A stretch of DNA of 64,000 bases from Circinella minor (GCA_016758965.1 JAEPRB010000012.1:264521-328520); one strand, 5' to 3'. Counted from the stretch's first letter, positions 1-12,065 are shown. The notes: generated by a model from the letters alone, not told the origin. A program made the numbers and translations.

Positions 1-188
1 TCATTACATGAGCCAATAAGATCGCGTAATAAGGTTGCTTGTGGCACTGTACGTAATAATAATAGTAATAGTAATAATAATAATAATAATAATGATAATG
101 TTGGTATAAAAATGTTTTTTTATACCTTACAATAGACCTGAGCTATCACCTATAAACTCTCGCCAAATTGAAAACCCCGCGTTCTGCA
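1..188 (-). other. Possible exon pair of an unidentified gene running off the left edge
   Basis: On the minus strand an acceptor-like AG near 189 is followed by a short open segment reading NAGFSIWREFIGDSS. A donor near 140 and an acceptor near 54 then join it in phase to VPQATLLRDLIGSCNE, which runs off the window. The removed segment is AT-rich and carries a (TAA)n tract, like introns elsewhere here. I do not recognise the family and found no convincing upstream exon, so this could be the end of a real gene, a relic or chance. Confidence 0.25.
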
Positions 189-1617
189 ACTTTTTTTGAA
201 GGAATTGCCATATTGAATTAACCGGGGTGGTCTACTGTATACAAGGTTCAATTTTTAAGAAGCATGCTATTTATGGGGGAAAGTTTTGTTTGAAAATGTA
301 AGCTAGCATAAATGAAAGACAAATTTTTCTTTATTAAGAATTAAAGTCCTTAAAATCTTTTCATAATAAAACTATGTATAAAATTCGATATTCATACGTA
401 CTGTACATAGATTATTGATAATAATATGTAAGAGTATACTAGTTCAAATAAAATTAGATATAATATAATATGATGTATGTTACGTAAAAGCATAAGGCTT
501 TTTCTTTTTCCTGCATTAACTGTATACAATATGAACAATCATCTTTCTTTATTATTGTATATTTCAATGAAGAAATGAATATTTTATCACTGCTCTGATA
601 AACTTCATGCATATATTTTGAGATTACTGTTTAGTTTAGATCAATATTAGACCATGGATGGAATTCATGGTAAACTATGTCTATATTTCAAAGTCAAACA
701 AGATATTAAATAGGAATGAATCGATTACTGTAACTTTCTTTTTTAATCCATTGGATAGAGCTATCTCTATAATAATAATAAAAGGGTGGAAGAAACAAAG
801 CCTTTCACTTTATGATTTAAAAACAATAATTATAAAACACTCTATAATTGACACCAGTAGGAATAATCATAAGTATACTGTTCTAGACCCTTTAATTACA
901 ATGGCGTTTTCTTCAATACAATTATATATAACCCAGTAGAGTATATTTTAATTTTAATTTTCAAATATTCGTTATTTTAACCATGTCGTGCCTCATTGAA
1001 TACACCAACAAATTATACAAACTATTTTGGAACAGAGTTACTTCCTTTTTATAGCAACATAAAAGATTTTGCTTCGTGAATCTACACTAAAGATGAAAAG
1101 GTACCTTATGTTTTTTTAGATGGCCAGCATAACATTCTTTCTTTTTTTTTTTTCAAAAATAAACGCGTGCAAAAAATAAAGGGAGGGGAAAACAATGTTC
1201 TTTATAATGATTAATTATTCGATTAAAGAACAATATTTTTTATTGTAAAAAGAGACATGTTTTATTTTTAAAAGTAAAAAAAAAAAAAAAAACAAGTTCA
1301 TTTTACTGTCCTGCGCGACTAATAGTCCAAATCTCTAAATAATGAGAAGTAAACTTTTTTTAAGCAAAGTAAAACATAGATGTATGTCCTCAGCACGAAT
1401 AGTTTTGGTACCTTTGAGACGTCCTCCACTTTTTCTTCTGTTTTTTTTTATTAATTTGTGTGTGTGTGTGTGTGTGTGTCACCATGGCAAGATCGCTAAA
1501 AATATTACTCCCTTTGTTTTTAATTGTCTACATCATATAAAAAAAAGTAAGCTATACAAAGGCATTGCTGCATGAAAAAAAAAATGTTACCATTGTTTCG
1601 GATTTAAAAAAAAAAAA
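189..1617. other. Gene-poor AT-rich stretch
   Basis: No convincing gene on either strand. Short open frames at 658-939 and 1342-1575 have low-complexity, AT-driven composition and no recognisable domain. A (GT)n microsatellite sits at about 1457-1479, and several poly-A/poly-T tracts precede the promoter-like sequence at 1620. Confidence 0.6.
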
Positions 1618-1620
1618 AAG

Positions 1621-1628
1621 TATAAAAA
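1621..1628 (+). promoter_or_regulatory. TATA box of a putative spliced transcript
   Basis: A TATAAAAA element stands alone after a poly-A tract. About 30-60 bases downstream lies a pyrimidine-rich CTTTTTC/TCTTTACACC stretch suited to initiation, followed by CAACACG and a perfect GTAAGTA donor at 1681. The spacing of TATA, start region and donor is what a fungal RNA polymerase II promoter with a 5' UTR intron looks like. No transcript data were available. Confidence 0.5.
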
Positions 1629-1639
1629 GGGTCTTTTTC

Positions 1640-1983
1640 AGAGCTTTTTCTTTTTCTTTACACCAGCAACAACCAACACGGTAAGTACTACTTTTCTATC
1701 CTTCTTCCCCCAATAGATCATGTATCTATTTTCTGCTACATTTTTTCTCTCCATCTATTTTTTTTATCTTTTTTATGGCTTTATTATACATGTTATTATT
1801 TTTGACGAGGTTTATTCTTACTCTTATTTTTTTTTATTCTTTTTAAGAAAACGCCGCAGCAATCACGTGAGGACGACAAACGACGCGACGAACGATACCA
1901 CGAACGATATGACGAACGATACCACGGACGATACGATGCGACGATACCACGAACGATACGACGCGACGATCTCCTTAGAAAGG
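1640..1983 (+). other. Putative spliced transcription unit, two exons visible, product unknown
   Basis: Exon 1 would be about 1645-1680, followed by a GTAAGTA donor and a T-rich intron ending in TTTTTAAG near 1848. Exon 2 is GC-richer (about 1849-1982) and ends at a consensus GTAAGTATG donor. Exon 2 has an open frame reading SREDDKRRDERYHERYDERY, an Arg/Asp/Tyr-rich segment. That frame has no ATG in exon 1 and runs unspliced through the following hairpin region to a stop near 2150. It may be a degenerate coding exon or part of a non-coding RNA. I do not recognise it. Confidence 0.35.
1866..1975 (+). repeat. Minisatellite of degenerate ACGAACGATACC units
   Basis: About eight copies of a 12-15 base unit related to ACGAACGATACC (variants ACGACAAACGACGCG, ACGAACGATATG, ACGGACGATACG). 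The unit is rich in CpG, unlike the AT-rich surroundings. In one frame it encodes alternating Asp/Glu-Arg-Tyr, in another Thr-Asn-Asp. Confidence 0.75.
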
Positions 1984-1995
1984 TAAGTATGTATA

Positions 1996-2140
1996 CTCTT
2001 TACTATTTTCGGATAGTAAAGGGGGCCGATGATCCAGTCATCGACTGGGGAGGTTGGGTCCTAATGCAATGCCACCTCCACGTGGTAGGGCCTGTCCACG
2101 TAGCTTTTTTGAAAAAAAAGTTGCGGCCAAGAGCATTGCA
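1996..2140 (+). other. Run of back-to-back hairpins, candidate structured RNA
   Basis: Five adjacent inverted repeats can be read directly. (1) CTTTACTAT 1998-2006 pairs with ATAGTAAAG 2013-2021 and extends to 11 pairs with one G-U. (2) CGATGA 2027-2032 pairs with TCATCG 2038-2043, competing with CCAGT/ACTGG. (3) GGAGGT 2049-2054 pairs with ACCTCC 2074-2079. (4) ACGTGG 2080-2085 pairs with CCACGT 2096-2101. (5) An A/T hairpin sits at 2104-2118. In addition TGCAATGC in loop 3 (2065-2072) is complementary to GCATTGCA at 2133-2140, which would make a pseudoknot or a switch against hairpin 3. It does not match spliceosomal, 5S, RNase P or SRP RNA, or the TPP riboswitch, as I know them. Confidence 0.45.
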
Positions 2141-3717
2141 ATTTTTATAATAAATATTTTATCGTAATGTGTTTGTGAACCATTGGGTTTTTGCTTAAAA
2201 TGATTTCTTTCTTTCTTTATTTTTATTTTATTACGTACGTATTACGTAATAATATAAATAAATTGCTTTTCTTTTATCGTTTTAAAAATGTATTGTCGTC
2301 TTTTTATAATAATTTACATGCTCATGCGTATAAAGTAATGTAAAACCTAAGATAGAAATTTAATTACTGGTTACCATGGCATAATGATCTGACAGATTTT
2401 AGTTGATAAGATTCCCAATGATCGGATCAACAGCATATGCAAACAGTAGCTACGTAGGAAGGTGTAATATTTGAATTGAATATATAACTAACGTACAAAA
2501 AAAGTTTTCTTTTTCTTTCTGACTTTACAGTGGTGCACATACATATACAATCCAACTAAAATAAATAGTCTAGTTAAGCAAGATAATAACTTTCTTTGTA
2601 AATGACAACAGCGAAACTAATAAGCTCGCATGACAAAGAGCTGCTGTTGCAATTGATTATTCCAGCTACCCCCATTGATAATGTAAAATCGACTATGCTA
2701 CAAATGCCAAGGACACAACAAAATAATTGAGTATCCAAGAAACCACGTATAATACGTATATAACAATCAATAAAACAATAAACAGCATTCCCTTAAACTG
2801 CACGCATGCAGATGATCTTTTTAAAAGTAACACTGACACTTTTTCAGGAGCTACTGTTGAAAAATCATTCCTATAATACTGAAAGTGTTGCCTTTATTGA
2901 AAAAAAGATTGTTTTTTCGCCACTTGTTAACCAAATCACTCTACATAAAGAAGCATAAAACTTTATTAGCACATGATACTGATGCGTTTAGAGATCAAAT
3001 AATTTACTATCCAGTTTTATTGGGGTGTCTAATACAATTATACGTATATGTTCTTTTATACCAGCATTATCAACGAGGCATAATGCTTATCTAAATCAAA
3101 TATGATACTGCGTTATAACATTGGTTCTATATTATTATTATTTTCAATACGTAAGAACAAAAAAAAAACCTATTTTCGATATAAGGGGATACTTATACTG
3201 ATAAATATCGAGCTTCTCAAACATATAACGATAATCAAATAAATAAAATAAATATTCAGCATAATATACAAAGCGTCAATGATGGTAACAAAGTGAATAT
3301 GTATATTTTTAAGGGGAAAGTTTTCTTATTTGGCTAAAAAATATAATACATAGATGATGGTGTGTCATTTTATCTATTATACTTTTTCAGCATATAAACT
3401 TTACCTCTAACATAAATATATAACATAGTGCTGTGTTACACAAAGAGAGTGGCGGCATCTACACAATTGCAACATATTGTTAAATTACCGTTTGCATAAA
3501 GTACAATTGGGTCGGCCAAAAGATTGGGATTAGGGCAACTGGATGAAACTGGATGAAATAATACAAAATTTCCGCATTTGGATGAAAGAGGCTAGAACTT
3601 GTTTCTTATAAGAAGAAAAGATATATACTTATGTGCAAGTTTATTTTTGGCCTTACAATATAATGCCAAACGACAAAAGTAAAAATATTACTCAGGAAAA
3701 ATATATAAGTTGGATCA

Positions 3718-3746
3718 ATTACGTATCCAACAAAAGGATACGTAAT
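3718..3746. repeat. Perfect 11-bp inverted repeat around TACGTA
   Basis: ATTACGTATCC is followed by a seven-base loop (AACAAAA) and its exact complement GGATACGTAAT. Each arm carries the TACGTA hexamer that recurs through the non-coding part of this window. No gene is adjacent. Confidence 0.7.
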
Positions 3747-4249
3747 ATAATATTTTATCAAGCTAAAGTACAATTATCTGTGAACAATTCAATCCTTATT
3801 TATACTATTTTACAATGATCCCTAATAATATTCAATACTTATAAAAGCTATTTAATAATTAAGGTTTCTTTGTCGGTAATGCTCATCAAAGAAATATGAA
3901 CCCTAATTTCGGTCGCTTGTATAGTTTTCTCGCATGATTATATTTTATGTTGATACAATTACATTTATTGACACTGTGATCTTCTATAAAAAAAGATACG
4001 AAGCTTTTTTTTTTGTGAATGTAACAATATAAACACTTTAATATTCTTCCACAATAATATAAAGATATTAGATGTACAAGTGTTGTTCATAATCATTGCC
4101 ATTGTTATACATAAAAACACACAAACAGTTATAATCCACCCATATGGTTTGTAAATAAAAAGTTTATTTTGAAAGAAAAAGGTAAATAAAAAAAGGCCAA
4201 TGTATCAGTAAGTTGTATGAATTTCAAACAACCCGACAGGAAGCACGAC

Positions 4250-5350
4250 GAGAACGTTCATTGGCAAAGCTTCCCAAAAAAAATTATTTATTCCCTCAGA
4301 AGCACGTGTATGTTGATCCCAAATGACGCGTTATCAAATAGGAACGGATGAGAATGTAATCTTGCCAAACATTATTCTTGCCACGCCATCTTGCCAAATG
4401 TTATTCTTGCCATGATTCTATACCCATCATCAATTACCCGCCAGCAGTTGAGACTTGCATCCTGCAACACCACGCACTTGTATTACCCTCCTCGAGAATA
4501 CATGTATAGTCTCCTTTAGGTCATACTATACTGGTTTATAATAAATCTCCCAAGTGTCCGAATCACATCCCTCACCAACATTATATAGAGCGCAAGATCC
4601 AGCTTGTTAACATACTTCTGGTTTTGTTTGTACCTTGGTTCCAACAACTATCACTGATTTTGACACTATCGCTCGATATTGGTTTGACCAGAACCATATC
4701 AATTGGTACGCTTGGACAGAATCGAACGAAATTGCAGGAGGTACAAAATGGGTTCACCAGGTTGCTTAGAAATTACTTTCATCCGGGCCAGTTGTGACAA
4801 CCCTTCAACTTTAATCCAAAAGCCAAGTCACCGTCATCCAGTTGATAATTTGAACCACACCAAATACAAAGGTCCATGTCACTGATGGGATCATCCACCC
4901 GTTGGAATAAGTAGATACCTTGTTAAAAAGGAAATATGACAGGCATTGCTGCCACTAGATGAAACTTTGCCTTGGACTAACGTTTCACCTACCCAGTTAA
5001 AATGGGCGTATCCGTAAGGCATTAGCGAACCGAGAGCACGTGAATTATCAACTATGGTTGGAATGATTTGACAATGCTGCCACTGCTGAGCAAATGCCTG
5101 GTAACAAATAGTAAAACCCGAGTCTTGTTGGTCTTTCACAAAATCAAAAGCGTGTACTGCTAGCAACCAGCACGACAAACTTCCTTCTTTTGTAAAATAT
5201 GGAGAAAAAAACGATCGTTATTTGCAGCAACGGGTGTTCAACCATGACAGCCGTTCAAACTGAAGGATTGTAGCCAACTTGAAAAAGTTGCTGAAGAAAG
5301 ATTGTTGCAGCATCTACTTCCATTCTTAACAATACACAACAGCACGGAAT
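4250..5350. pseudogene. GC-richer island, possible decayed coding sequence
   Basis: This stretch is distinctly richer in G and C than its flanks and has amino-acid-like frames without intact structure. A 95-codon minus-strand frame at 4891-5178 has mixed composition. A plus-strand frame at about 4650-4770 contains TDFDTIARYWFDQNHINWYA before a stop. The frames disagree in strand and cannot be joined with sensible splice sites. No family was recognised, and a protein search of all six frames would be needed to name it. Confidence 0.25.
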
Positions 5351-7780
5351 GCCACGAAAGAACATTCTCCAATAAAAAAACTCACCATGAAAGTAACTAA
5401 ATCCCTTCCACATGCATACTTGGATTTCACTCTTTCCATTGAAGCTTGTATACCATAATCAGCTCAATTTTCCTTCCTTGTTATTCTCAAAAAAGAAAAA
5501 CAAGGTGTACCAATGGAAAACGTCAATAATCCGAACATGTCAAGCTTACGAAAAGAGTTGAAACCGAATTTGTCAAGGAACAAGAGACATGTCCAAGAAC
5601 AATCGTTTCAAAAGAACCGTTTGGGTAATGAAAGTTATATTATCATTCGAACCAAGCAGCATTCGTAAAATAATACAAACACAATCATAAGTTGGAAAAA
5701 AGTTCCAAACCCCTTTTTTTTTTTTTTTTTCAAAACCCATAAAGCGACTAACCACAAGTCAAAGAAAAAAAAAAGGCTGCTGTTTTTTTTTCTCAAAAGT
5801 TAAGGAAAAGAGGCGGCAATTATGAAATCACCTGAAAATTTTTCCTGGTTCTTTACCAAAGAATAACCCTAAGGTTAAGACTGCATGCTAGTTTCTTTTC
5901 TTGTCAGGAAAAAAAAAAACGACGCGCATAATGTGGTAAAGTAGACTCCAGAAACATGGAAAGAAGTAAAGAGACTTTTCATTTTTTCGCTCGACTGCGC
6001 ATTTTTTATAGAAATTCATTTGCCGCAGTAAAGGAAAAAAAATAGGCGGCAGCTAAACGACAGCCAATTTGTTATTACTACCCAACACAAAGACCATAAC
6101 AAACTATTTTTTTATAATGTCTATAATTTCCCTCTTTATTGCTACCCAACGTGGCCTGTTTAATAGTATCATTTCTTTGTATAATGTATTCACAAATAGA
6201 CATAGGTACTTCTTAGTGTGGATGGATCAACACGGTAGATAACAGTGCATAAGTTGACATTTGTACCAAAAATAAAATAAAATAGATGGTCTATCTGTAT
6301 TTTTACTTTATTTTCTTAATAATGAACAATTGTTACATGTAGATTAAGCTATGATATATCATCAAGAAAAACCTTCATAATTATATATACGCAATACAAT
6401 TTATAATTGAATAAATACAAGACTGCTAACATCAGGAAGTGAAGTAATTATTTTTACGTATAGAAATATAAAGTACTGTATTTGACTTGGACATTCCAAT
6501 TTTTCATTGCTCACCAAGCTAAAATACTTTCATCATCCATTGGAAAAGAAAGATGCACCATCCAACACTTAGTGAAAAACTCTGTATAAAACATGTCCTC
6601 ACTTAAAAAATTCATATGAAAATAATAATAATGATAAACATAATAATCAAACAAAGTGGGTATAAAGTACCTTAACAGGTCGAAAAAAATTAAATGTATA
6701 TTATAAGAACCCTGATTTGTTATAGTATCGTAGTACATAATATGATTCTTTATTTCGTGAGATTGGTAAGTTATATTAGATTGTGTTTTTAAACATGAAA
6801 TAAATAATATCAGGATAAAAGTAAAATGTTAAAGTTATTATAGAGCAAGTAGATAAGTTATTATTATTTTTTCTTCTACTTGGTAAAAACAAAATTACTT
6901 TGGGAACTTCGTTGGTTGAAAATCCAAATTTCTGTGATAGCTGGAAACAAAACATAAAAATATGAACTCTCCACTCTTACAGAAAATGAAAGCGCCAAAT
7001 TGTAATACCAACTTTCTTGTTTTAGAAAAAAAAAAGCTTTTTTTCTTTTATGTCGTCTTGATTGAAATTGAGAAATAATAAGAGGGGCCAGGCTCACAGG
7101 GTTTTTATTATTATTATTATGATTTTTATTGCATTTATAAAATGTCAATTTATATATATATATTTATGATGTGATCTATTGATTGAGCTGTTTATGATTA
7201 AGGTTACACGAGTTACGCGGTTTGCGGATACAAAATGACTTGAGTGATACGGTTTTGTGTTGTTGCTAATGTGCTACACTAAATGATAATTTTAGAAGAA
7301 AACTTGTTCAGTTTTGACGGAGAATATAATAATGACAAAAAAAGGAGACCAAAAATAAAAAGAGATCTGCGCAGGTGTTTAAAGATCATCGTTTTACTTC
7401 ACACACACACAGATTACATATTTCTTACACAACCAATCCTTATTTATATTTCTGAGCTCCAAAGATTTATTAAAAGTATTTTTTTATTGGCTAATAATGG
7501 GAGTACAAACGTTCTTAACTTGATAATATATTTAGGCTTTAGCAAGGTAACACCAATTTCATTAAAAAAACCTTGTTTTTATTTATTTACTTTTTTCTTT
7601 TTTGCAAACCTTTTCTCCTGTTTTTTCTTTCTTGTTCTTCTCTTGTTCTTATTTCTTTCTCTTTTTCTTTTTCTTTATTCTTACTATTTACTTTCTATTC
7701 TTTCTTTTTTTTTTTTATATTATTTAATACCCACTAATAATAATAATAATAATAACCCACTAATAAAAACATCTTCATGG

Positions 7781-10365
7781 ATGATCGCCTTAATAATTCC
7801 TCGTGGCAGTAGTAATAATACTATCTGTCAATTAATTTTTTTATTTTATTTATTTTCTACTTTATTAACGATCGCATATGCTTATGGTACAAAAAAAAAT
7901 TTAAACTTAAAAATATAATTCCTTGTTGTCAACGTTTCCAATTTATGAAAATATATTAAACAAAAACAAAAATTATATATATATATTCTACAATATTCAT
8001 TTAGATACTAATACTAATAATTATAATGACAATAAACATCGAGCAATATTAATTCCAAGACAAGAGGATCCAGAATGGGTTGAAGGGGACGGGGATGAAG
8101 GTGATGCTACAGCTACTGATAATTATGAAGATCCTTCTACAGAGACATACCAAGCAACTGGTAATAAAAATAAAAACAACTATTCCTTTATATATATAAA
8201 CTCAGTAATGATGACAAAAAAAACACGAGATTATCTTTTTGCATCCACACTATCAGTAAAATAGGACTAAAACTCCATTTTGAAAAAATAAATTAGATGC
8301 TTATGATGATGGCTCAGTTGCTACAACAACGGATGATTGGCAAAATCCAACTACGACTGACGTTTGGCAAGACCCTACAACAACAGAAGATTGGCAGGAT
8401 CCCACAACAACTGACGAATGGCAAGATCCAACAACAACAGATGATTGGCAAAATCCAACTACGACAGATGATTGGCAAGATCCAACTACAACGGATGATT
8501 GGCAAGACCCTACAACAACGGATGATTGGCAAGACCCTACAACAACTGAATCTGTTTGGATAGATCCTACTACCGAACCTTCTTTGGATCCAACTTCAAG
8601 TGAAAATGCCGAAGAAAGCAGTACAGAATCAGCAGCAATACCTATTACAACAACGACAGAACAACAAGAAACAACTTCTGCTCCCGAAACGACCGACGTT
8701 ACACAACCATCCACCACAGACGAACAACCCACAACAACAACACAGAAAACCTTTTCTGTTACTTCTTCAACAGCTACACCTTCACTCGTCTTGGGAAGTA
8801 ATGAATGTGCTGACGATCCTATTGCTGTGAATGGTAATTGTCCCAGTGATCATTTTTGTAATGCTGCCACCAAACAATGCGATACCCTAAGTGATAATGG
8901 AGGTCAATGCTATGAAGATTTCCAGTGTAAATCAGGTTATTGTAACAATGGCTCATGCGGCGATGAACCAGGTAATGAAGCAAGTAATTTGTCAGGTGGT
9001 CAAATTGCTGGTATTACTGTTGGATCTATTGCTGGTGCTATTCTTCTCGTTGGTGCACTCATGTGGTGTCAAAAGAGACGTTCGCGTCAAGTTAGTACCA
9101 GGGCGCGCAAATTTGAACAAATTCGTACGGAAGACGAAGATTTGGAATCTGTGGGTGTAATGCGTGACACTGGTAATCGGACTTCAAAGTATAACTTGTT
9201 GACATCTCCCATGACAGGAACAGCTGTGGGTCGATCATTGTCACGTATGGGTGGTGGATACAGTGGTACAAGCCGTAGTATGAATAGTCAAGCCTATTTA
9301 TCTCATAATCCTCAACCATCTATGTCTGAAAGATCAGTACCATATTCTTCTACATCTGGTAATGGTATGGATAATACTAGAGCAGCTGCTTATGGTGCAG
9401 GAGCTGCTGTTGTAGGAGGAGCAGCATTGGCTGGCGCCACACACAGCGATAATAACCGACAATCTAAACTGGAACAACCTATCGATCCTACAATATATGA
9501 AGATCAGCAATACTATGGTAATTTAGCAGTTGGAACTTCAGATAATCATGACGACAATAATCGACAAACACAACAACAATTACAACAACAACTAGCAAAA
9601 CATGACGATCCATACAGAATGTCTCAAGCATCAGCTATTGATCCATTTGGTGCTGCAACGGCATATAACAATGCTACACGACCTTCAACATCAATTGAAC
9701 GACCTCCTACCACTGTTCTTCGCGAATCAACATTTAATAATCTCCATGCACCTATTTTCCATATCAGTGCTCCACAAGATGATAAAACAGTTCCCGCGGG
9801 TGGCGGTGCATATGTGCCACAGATAGCAAATGCTGATAATGAACAAACTCAGCAATCACCTGAAATGGATGCTTTTGGAGGAGGTAAACGAGGAAGTTGG
9901 TTATTAAAAGAGATTGCAGCTCGATGGCAACAAGGTTCAGCAACTGGAGCGCGTGCCTCAGGAGTAACAACAACGACCGATGCCAGTAGTATCAATAACG
10001 AAGCTATTAATAATAACAATAGCGATAACAATAATGTAAATATTAGTCCAACTAAACAACTTAGTCCAGTTGTAGATAACAATAATACACATGGAGCTTT
10101 ATGGGATGATGGATTAGTAAGTGCTGGTGGTAGCTCTGTAGCACGTTCAGCTTCAACAGCATCCACAAATCCATTCCGTAGTAGTCTTTCAAATCCTCGT
10201 GATAGTGTCATTTCAGCTTTACGTATACCACCTATTCAAGAAGATGCTTGGACTTTGGAGGACCATGTTTCACTATCAGGTGATGATAATAAAACTGTTA
10301 CTAAAGGAAATAACAGTAATGATACCTCGACACAACAACAACATGAACATCAAGAAACAAAATAG
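7781..10365 (+). CDS. Mid2/WSC-like single-pass surface protein with Trp-Asp-Pro-Thr repeats
   Basis: Three exons, 7781-7886, 8005-8160 and 8297-10365, join in phase to about 776 residues. The start at 7781 gives a signal peptide with core CQLIFLFYLFSTLLTIAYA. Residues about 95-185 are eight or so copies of an 11-residue unit, W-Q-D/N-P-T-T-T-D-D, then a Ser/Thr-rich stalk expected to be O-mannosylated. Residues 258-308 form an eight-cysteine module (Cys spacing 10,5,6,9,5,4,4), followed by one membrane segment at about 322-345 ending in basic CQKRRSR. The last 430 residues are a low-complexity Asn/Gln/Ser cytoplasmic tail. The layout (signal, mucin-like stalk, Cys module, one membrane pass, long tail) resembles fungal cell-wall stress sensors, but the Cys module is not a WSC domain I can confirm. 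Role in wall sensing is inference. Confidence 0.85.
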
Positions 10366-11940
10366 TTTTTTTTATTATTATTTTTTTTATCATAGACCTT
10401 GTTATATATATATATATATATATATTATTCATTTATTTTTTTGTATCATTATGGGAGCAGGTCTTTCTTTTTGTCCCTTTTATATATATTTATATATACA
10501 TGTTATTTTTATATCTGCATATCATATAATGTCTTTGTTTTTTTTTTTCCTTTCTTACTTTGTAAAGATCGGTTTCTTTGATCTCACTATGTCAAAAGCC
10601 CTTTAACTTAATATTTTTATTATTTGTTTACTGTGATCATTTTAGAGAGATCTTTCAATACAAAAGCGCTGTTAAAAAAGCAAAAGAAACGTTCGTTGCC
10701 TCTCACCTTTATGGTAAAAATTGTGTTCGATAAAAGACAAGGTACTCTTGAGATGTTATAGGCGGCGGTAACCATCATAATTGAACGCAATAAAAAGGCT
10801 TTTCCCCTCCTTGACAATGATATTACATAGACTTGTCAATGACACGTTATTTATTTCTATGGTTACAATATTTTTTTTTTGTTTATGTATAACTGTTGAA
10901 ACAAACTATATATTATTTTAACTGTTTTTGAGATTGCAGGAACCTTTGATGGTTTTATACAGAGTCAACTTCAATCGTATCAAAACGCCATCGGGTCTTA
11001 CATTATGAACGTTCCTTCACACTCCAGAAAACAAGAGTCATAAATCTATTTATTCTATTCAAATATTAATTCTAAACTACTTTAAATCTACCATTGGATA
11101 ACCATAATGTCATTTGGGAGATTTTGCACTGTAAAATAATTCTACGTATGGGCTATTTGCCGCTGACTTATTGCCTGAAATCTTTTATAAAAAAAACCTC
11201 TTTCTTTTGCATTTGAAAAAAAGTTGGTGCGCGTATAATTGCCCTTTTTGCGTGTGAACTAAATTTGAAAGAAAAGTAGATTTATGCTTCTTCTCAGAAC
11301 CGGAAATCCTTCATTTTTACTCTCTGGCTCAACAAAAGAAGCCGTGGTGCCGTACAGCACGTATATACATGCTATATAAGTAAATACGACCAAATTCTAA
11401 AATTATAACACATTTTTATATTCATTGATGTGTATGTCACAGAAATCCTTCTCACAAAATAAGTGTTTTGATCTTAAGGAAAGTTTCAGTTTTAAACATA
11501 TATGCAACATTCTTATTTCCTTTGGGAACATAAACAACTAAAATGCACAAATACGTATATATTCGTATAAAATACAAGAGAGTATTATAGAAGAGGAATG
11601 TTTTAAGTCTCAATAGAAAACAATAAAGCAAATAGAAACGAAAAGAACAGCGAAAAACAAAACAAAATGTGGTCGGGGTACCGCCTAACAGCCTTGAAAA
11701 CTGTTTAACAGGCAAATGGTCTGTGATAGTTTTTTGTCATTCACCAGTTTCGTCATACAAAATGCATCTTCTTTATACCAATATAATGTCAGTAAAGTGC
11801 TATTTACTGACCGTTCATTCGTAGTCCAATAATTACTTTGTTTGTAGGTAAAATAGCGATAGCAGAATTCTTTATTTATTACTTTTTTTTTTTTATAATA
11901 CGCCGTTTTTAAACTTGAATGATTACTGTTGTATTGTCAC
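10366..11940. other. Intergenic region
   Basis: Contains a (TA)n tract at about 10403-10427 in the likely 3' UTR of the preceding gene and a 9-bp perfect hairpin at 11788-11811 (GTCAGTAAA/TTTACTGAC, six-base loop). Open frames at 10620-10817 and 11452-11715 (minus) show no recognisable domain. Confidence 0.55.
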
Positions 11941-12065
11941 TTTATCCCAGATGAAATAAGAAATCATATTTAAGGAAACTGAGTAAAATTGTATAACGAT
12001 GCGCCCTGCGTCTCGTCAACTTAAATTAAAGAATAAAAGAGCGTATTATGGCTAAGCCCAATATC
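11941..12065 (+). repeat. Dispersed repeat, copy 1
   Basis: Begins TTTATCCCAGATGAAATA and ends ATGGCTAAGCCCAATAT. The same sequence in the same orientation occurs at about 50521-50690, where an extra block of about 45 bases sits after the first third. Shared landmarks in order are GGAAACTGAGTA, ATAACGATG, AAGAATAAAAGAGC and ATGGCTAAGCCCAATAT. No coding frame or terminal inverted repeats seen; probably a fragment of a mobile or satellite element. Confidence 0.75.

Larger units (their letters stand above)
2150..7780. other. Long gene-poor region upstream of the surface-protein gene
   Basis: No intact gene found. Composition is AT-rich with many TACGTA hexamers (for example 2232, 2236, 2243), an 11-bp hairpin at 3718-3746 and a 29-base tandem duplication built on CTTGCCAAA at about 4362-4420. 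A GC-richer island lies at about 4200-5400. Just before 7781 is a strong pyrimidine-rich tract (about 7590-7720), as is common in fungal promoters and 5' leaders. Confidence 0.55.

Noticed and set aside
1960..1991. Minus strand reads ATACTTACCTTTCTAAGGAGAT, similar to the 5' end of U1 snRNA
   Set aside because: The plus strand is simply a consensus 5' splice site (AGGTAAGTAT), which is complementary to U1 by nature. The sequence beyond is minisatellite and lacks U1 stem-loops and an Sm site.
8301..8732. Minus-strand open frame rich in Ser-Val-Val over the repeat region
   Set aside because: It is the antisense shadow of the Thr/Asp repeats in the surface-protein gene, whose plus-strand frame continues into a Cys module and membrane helix.
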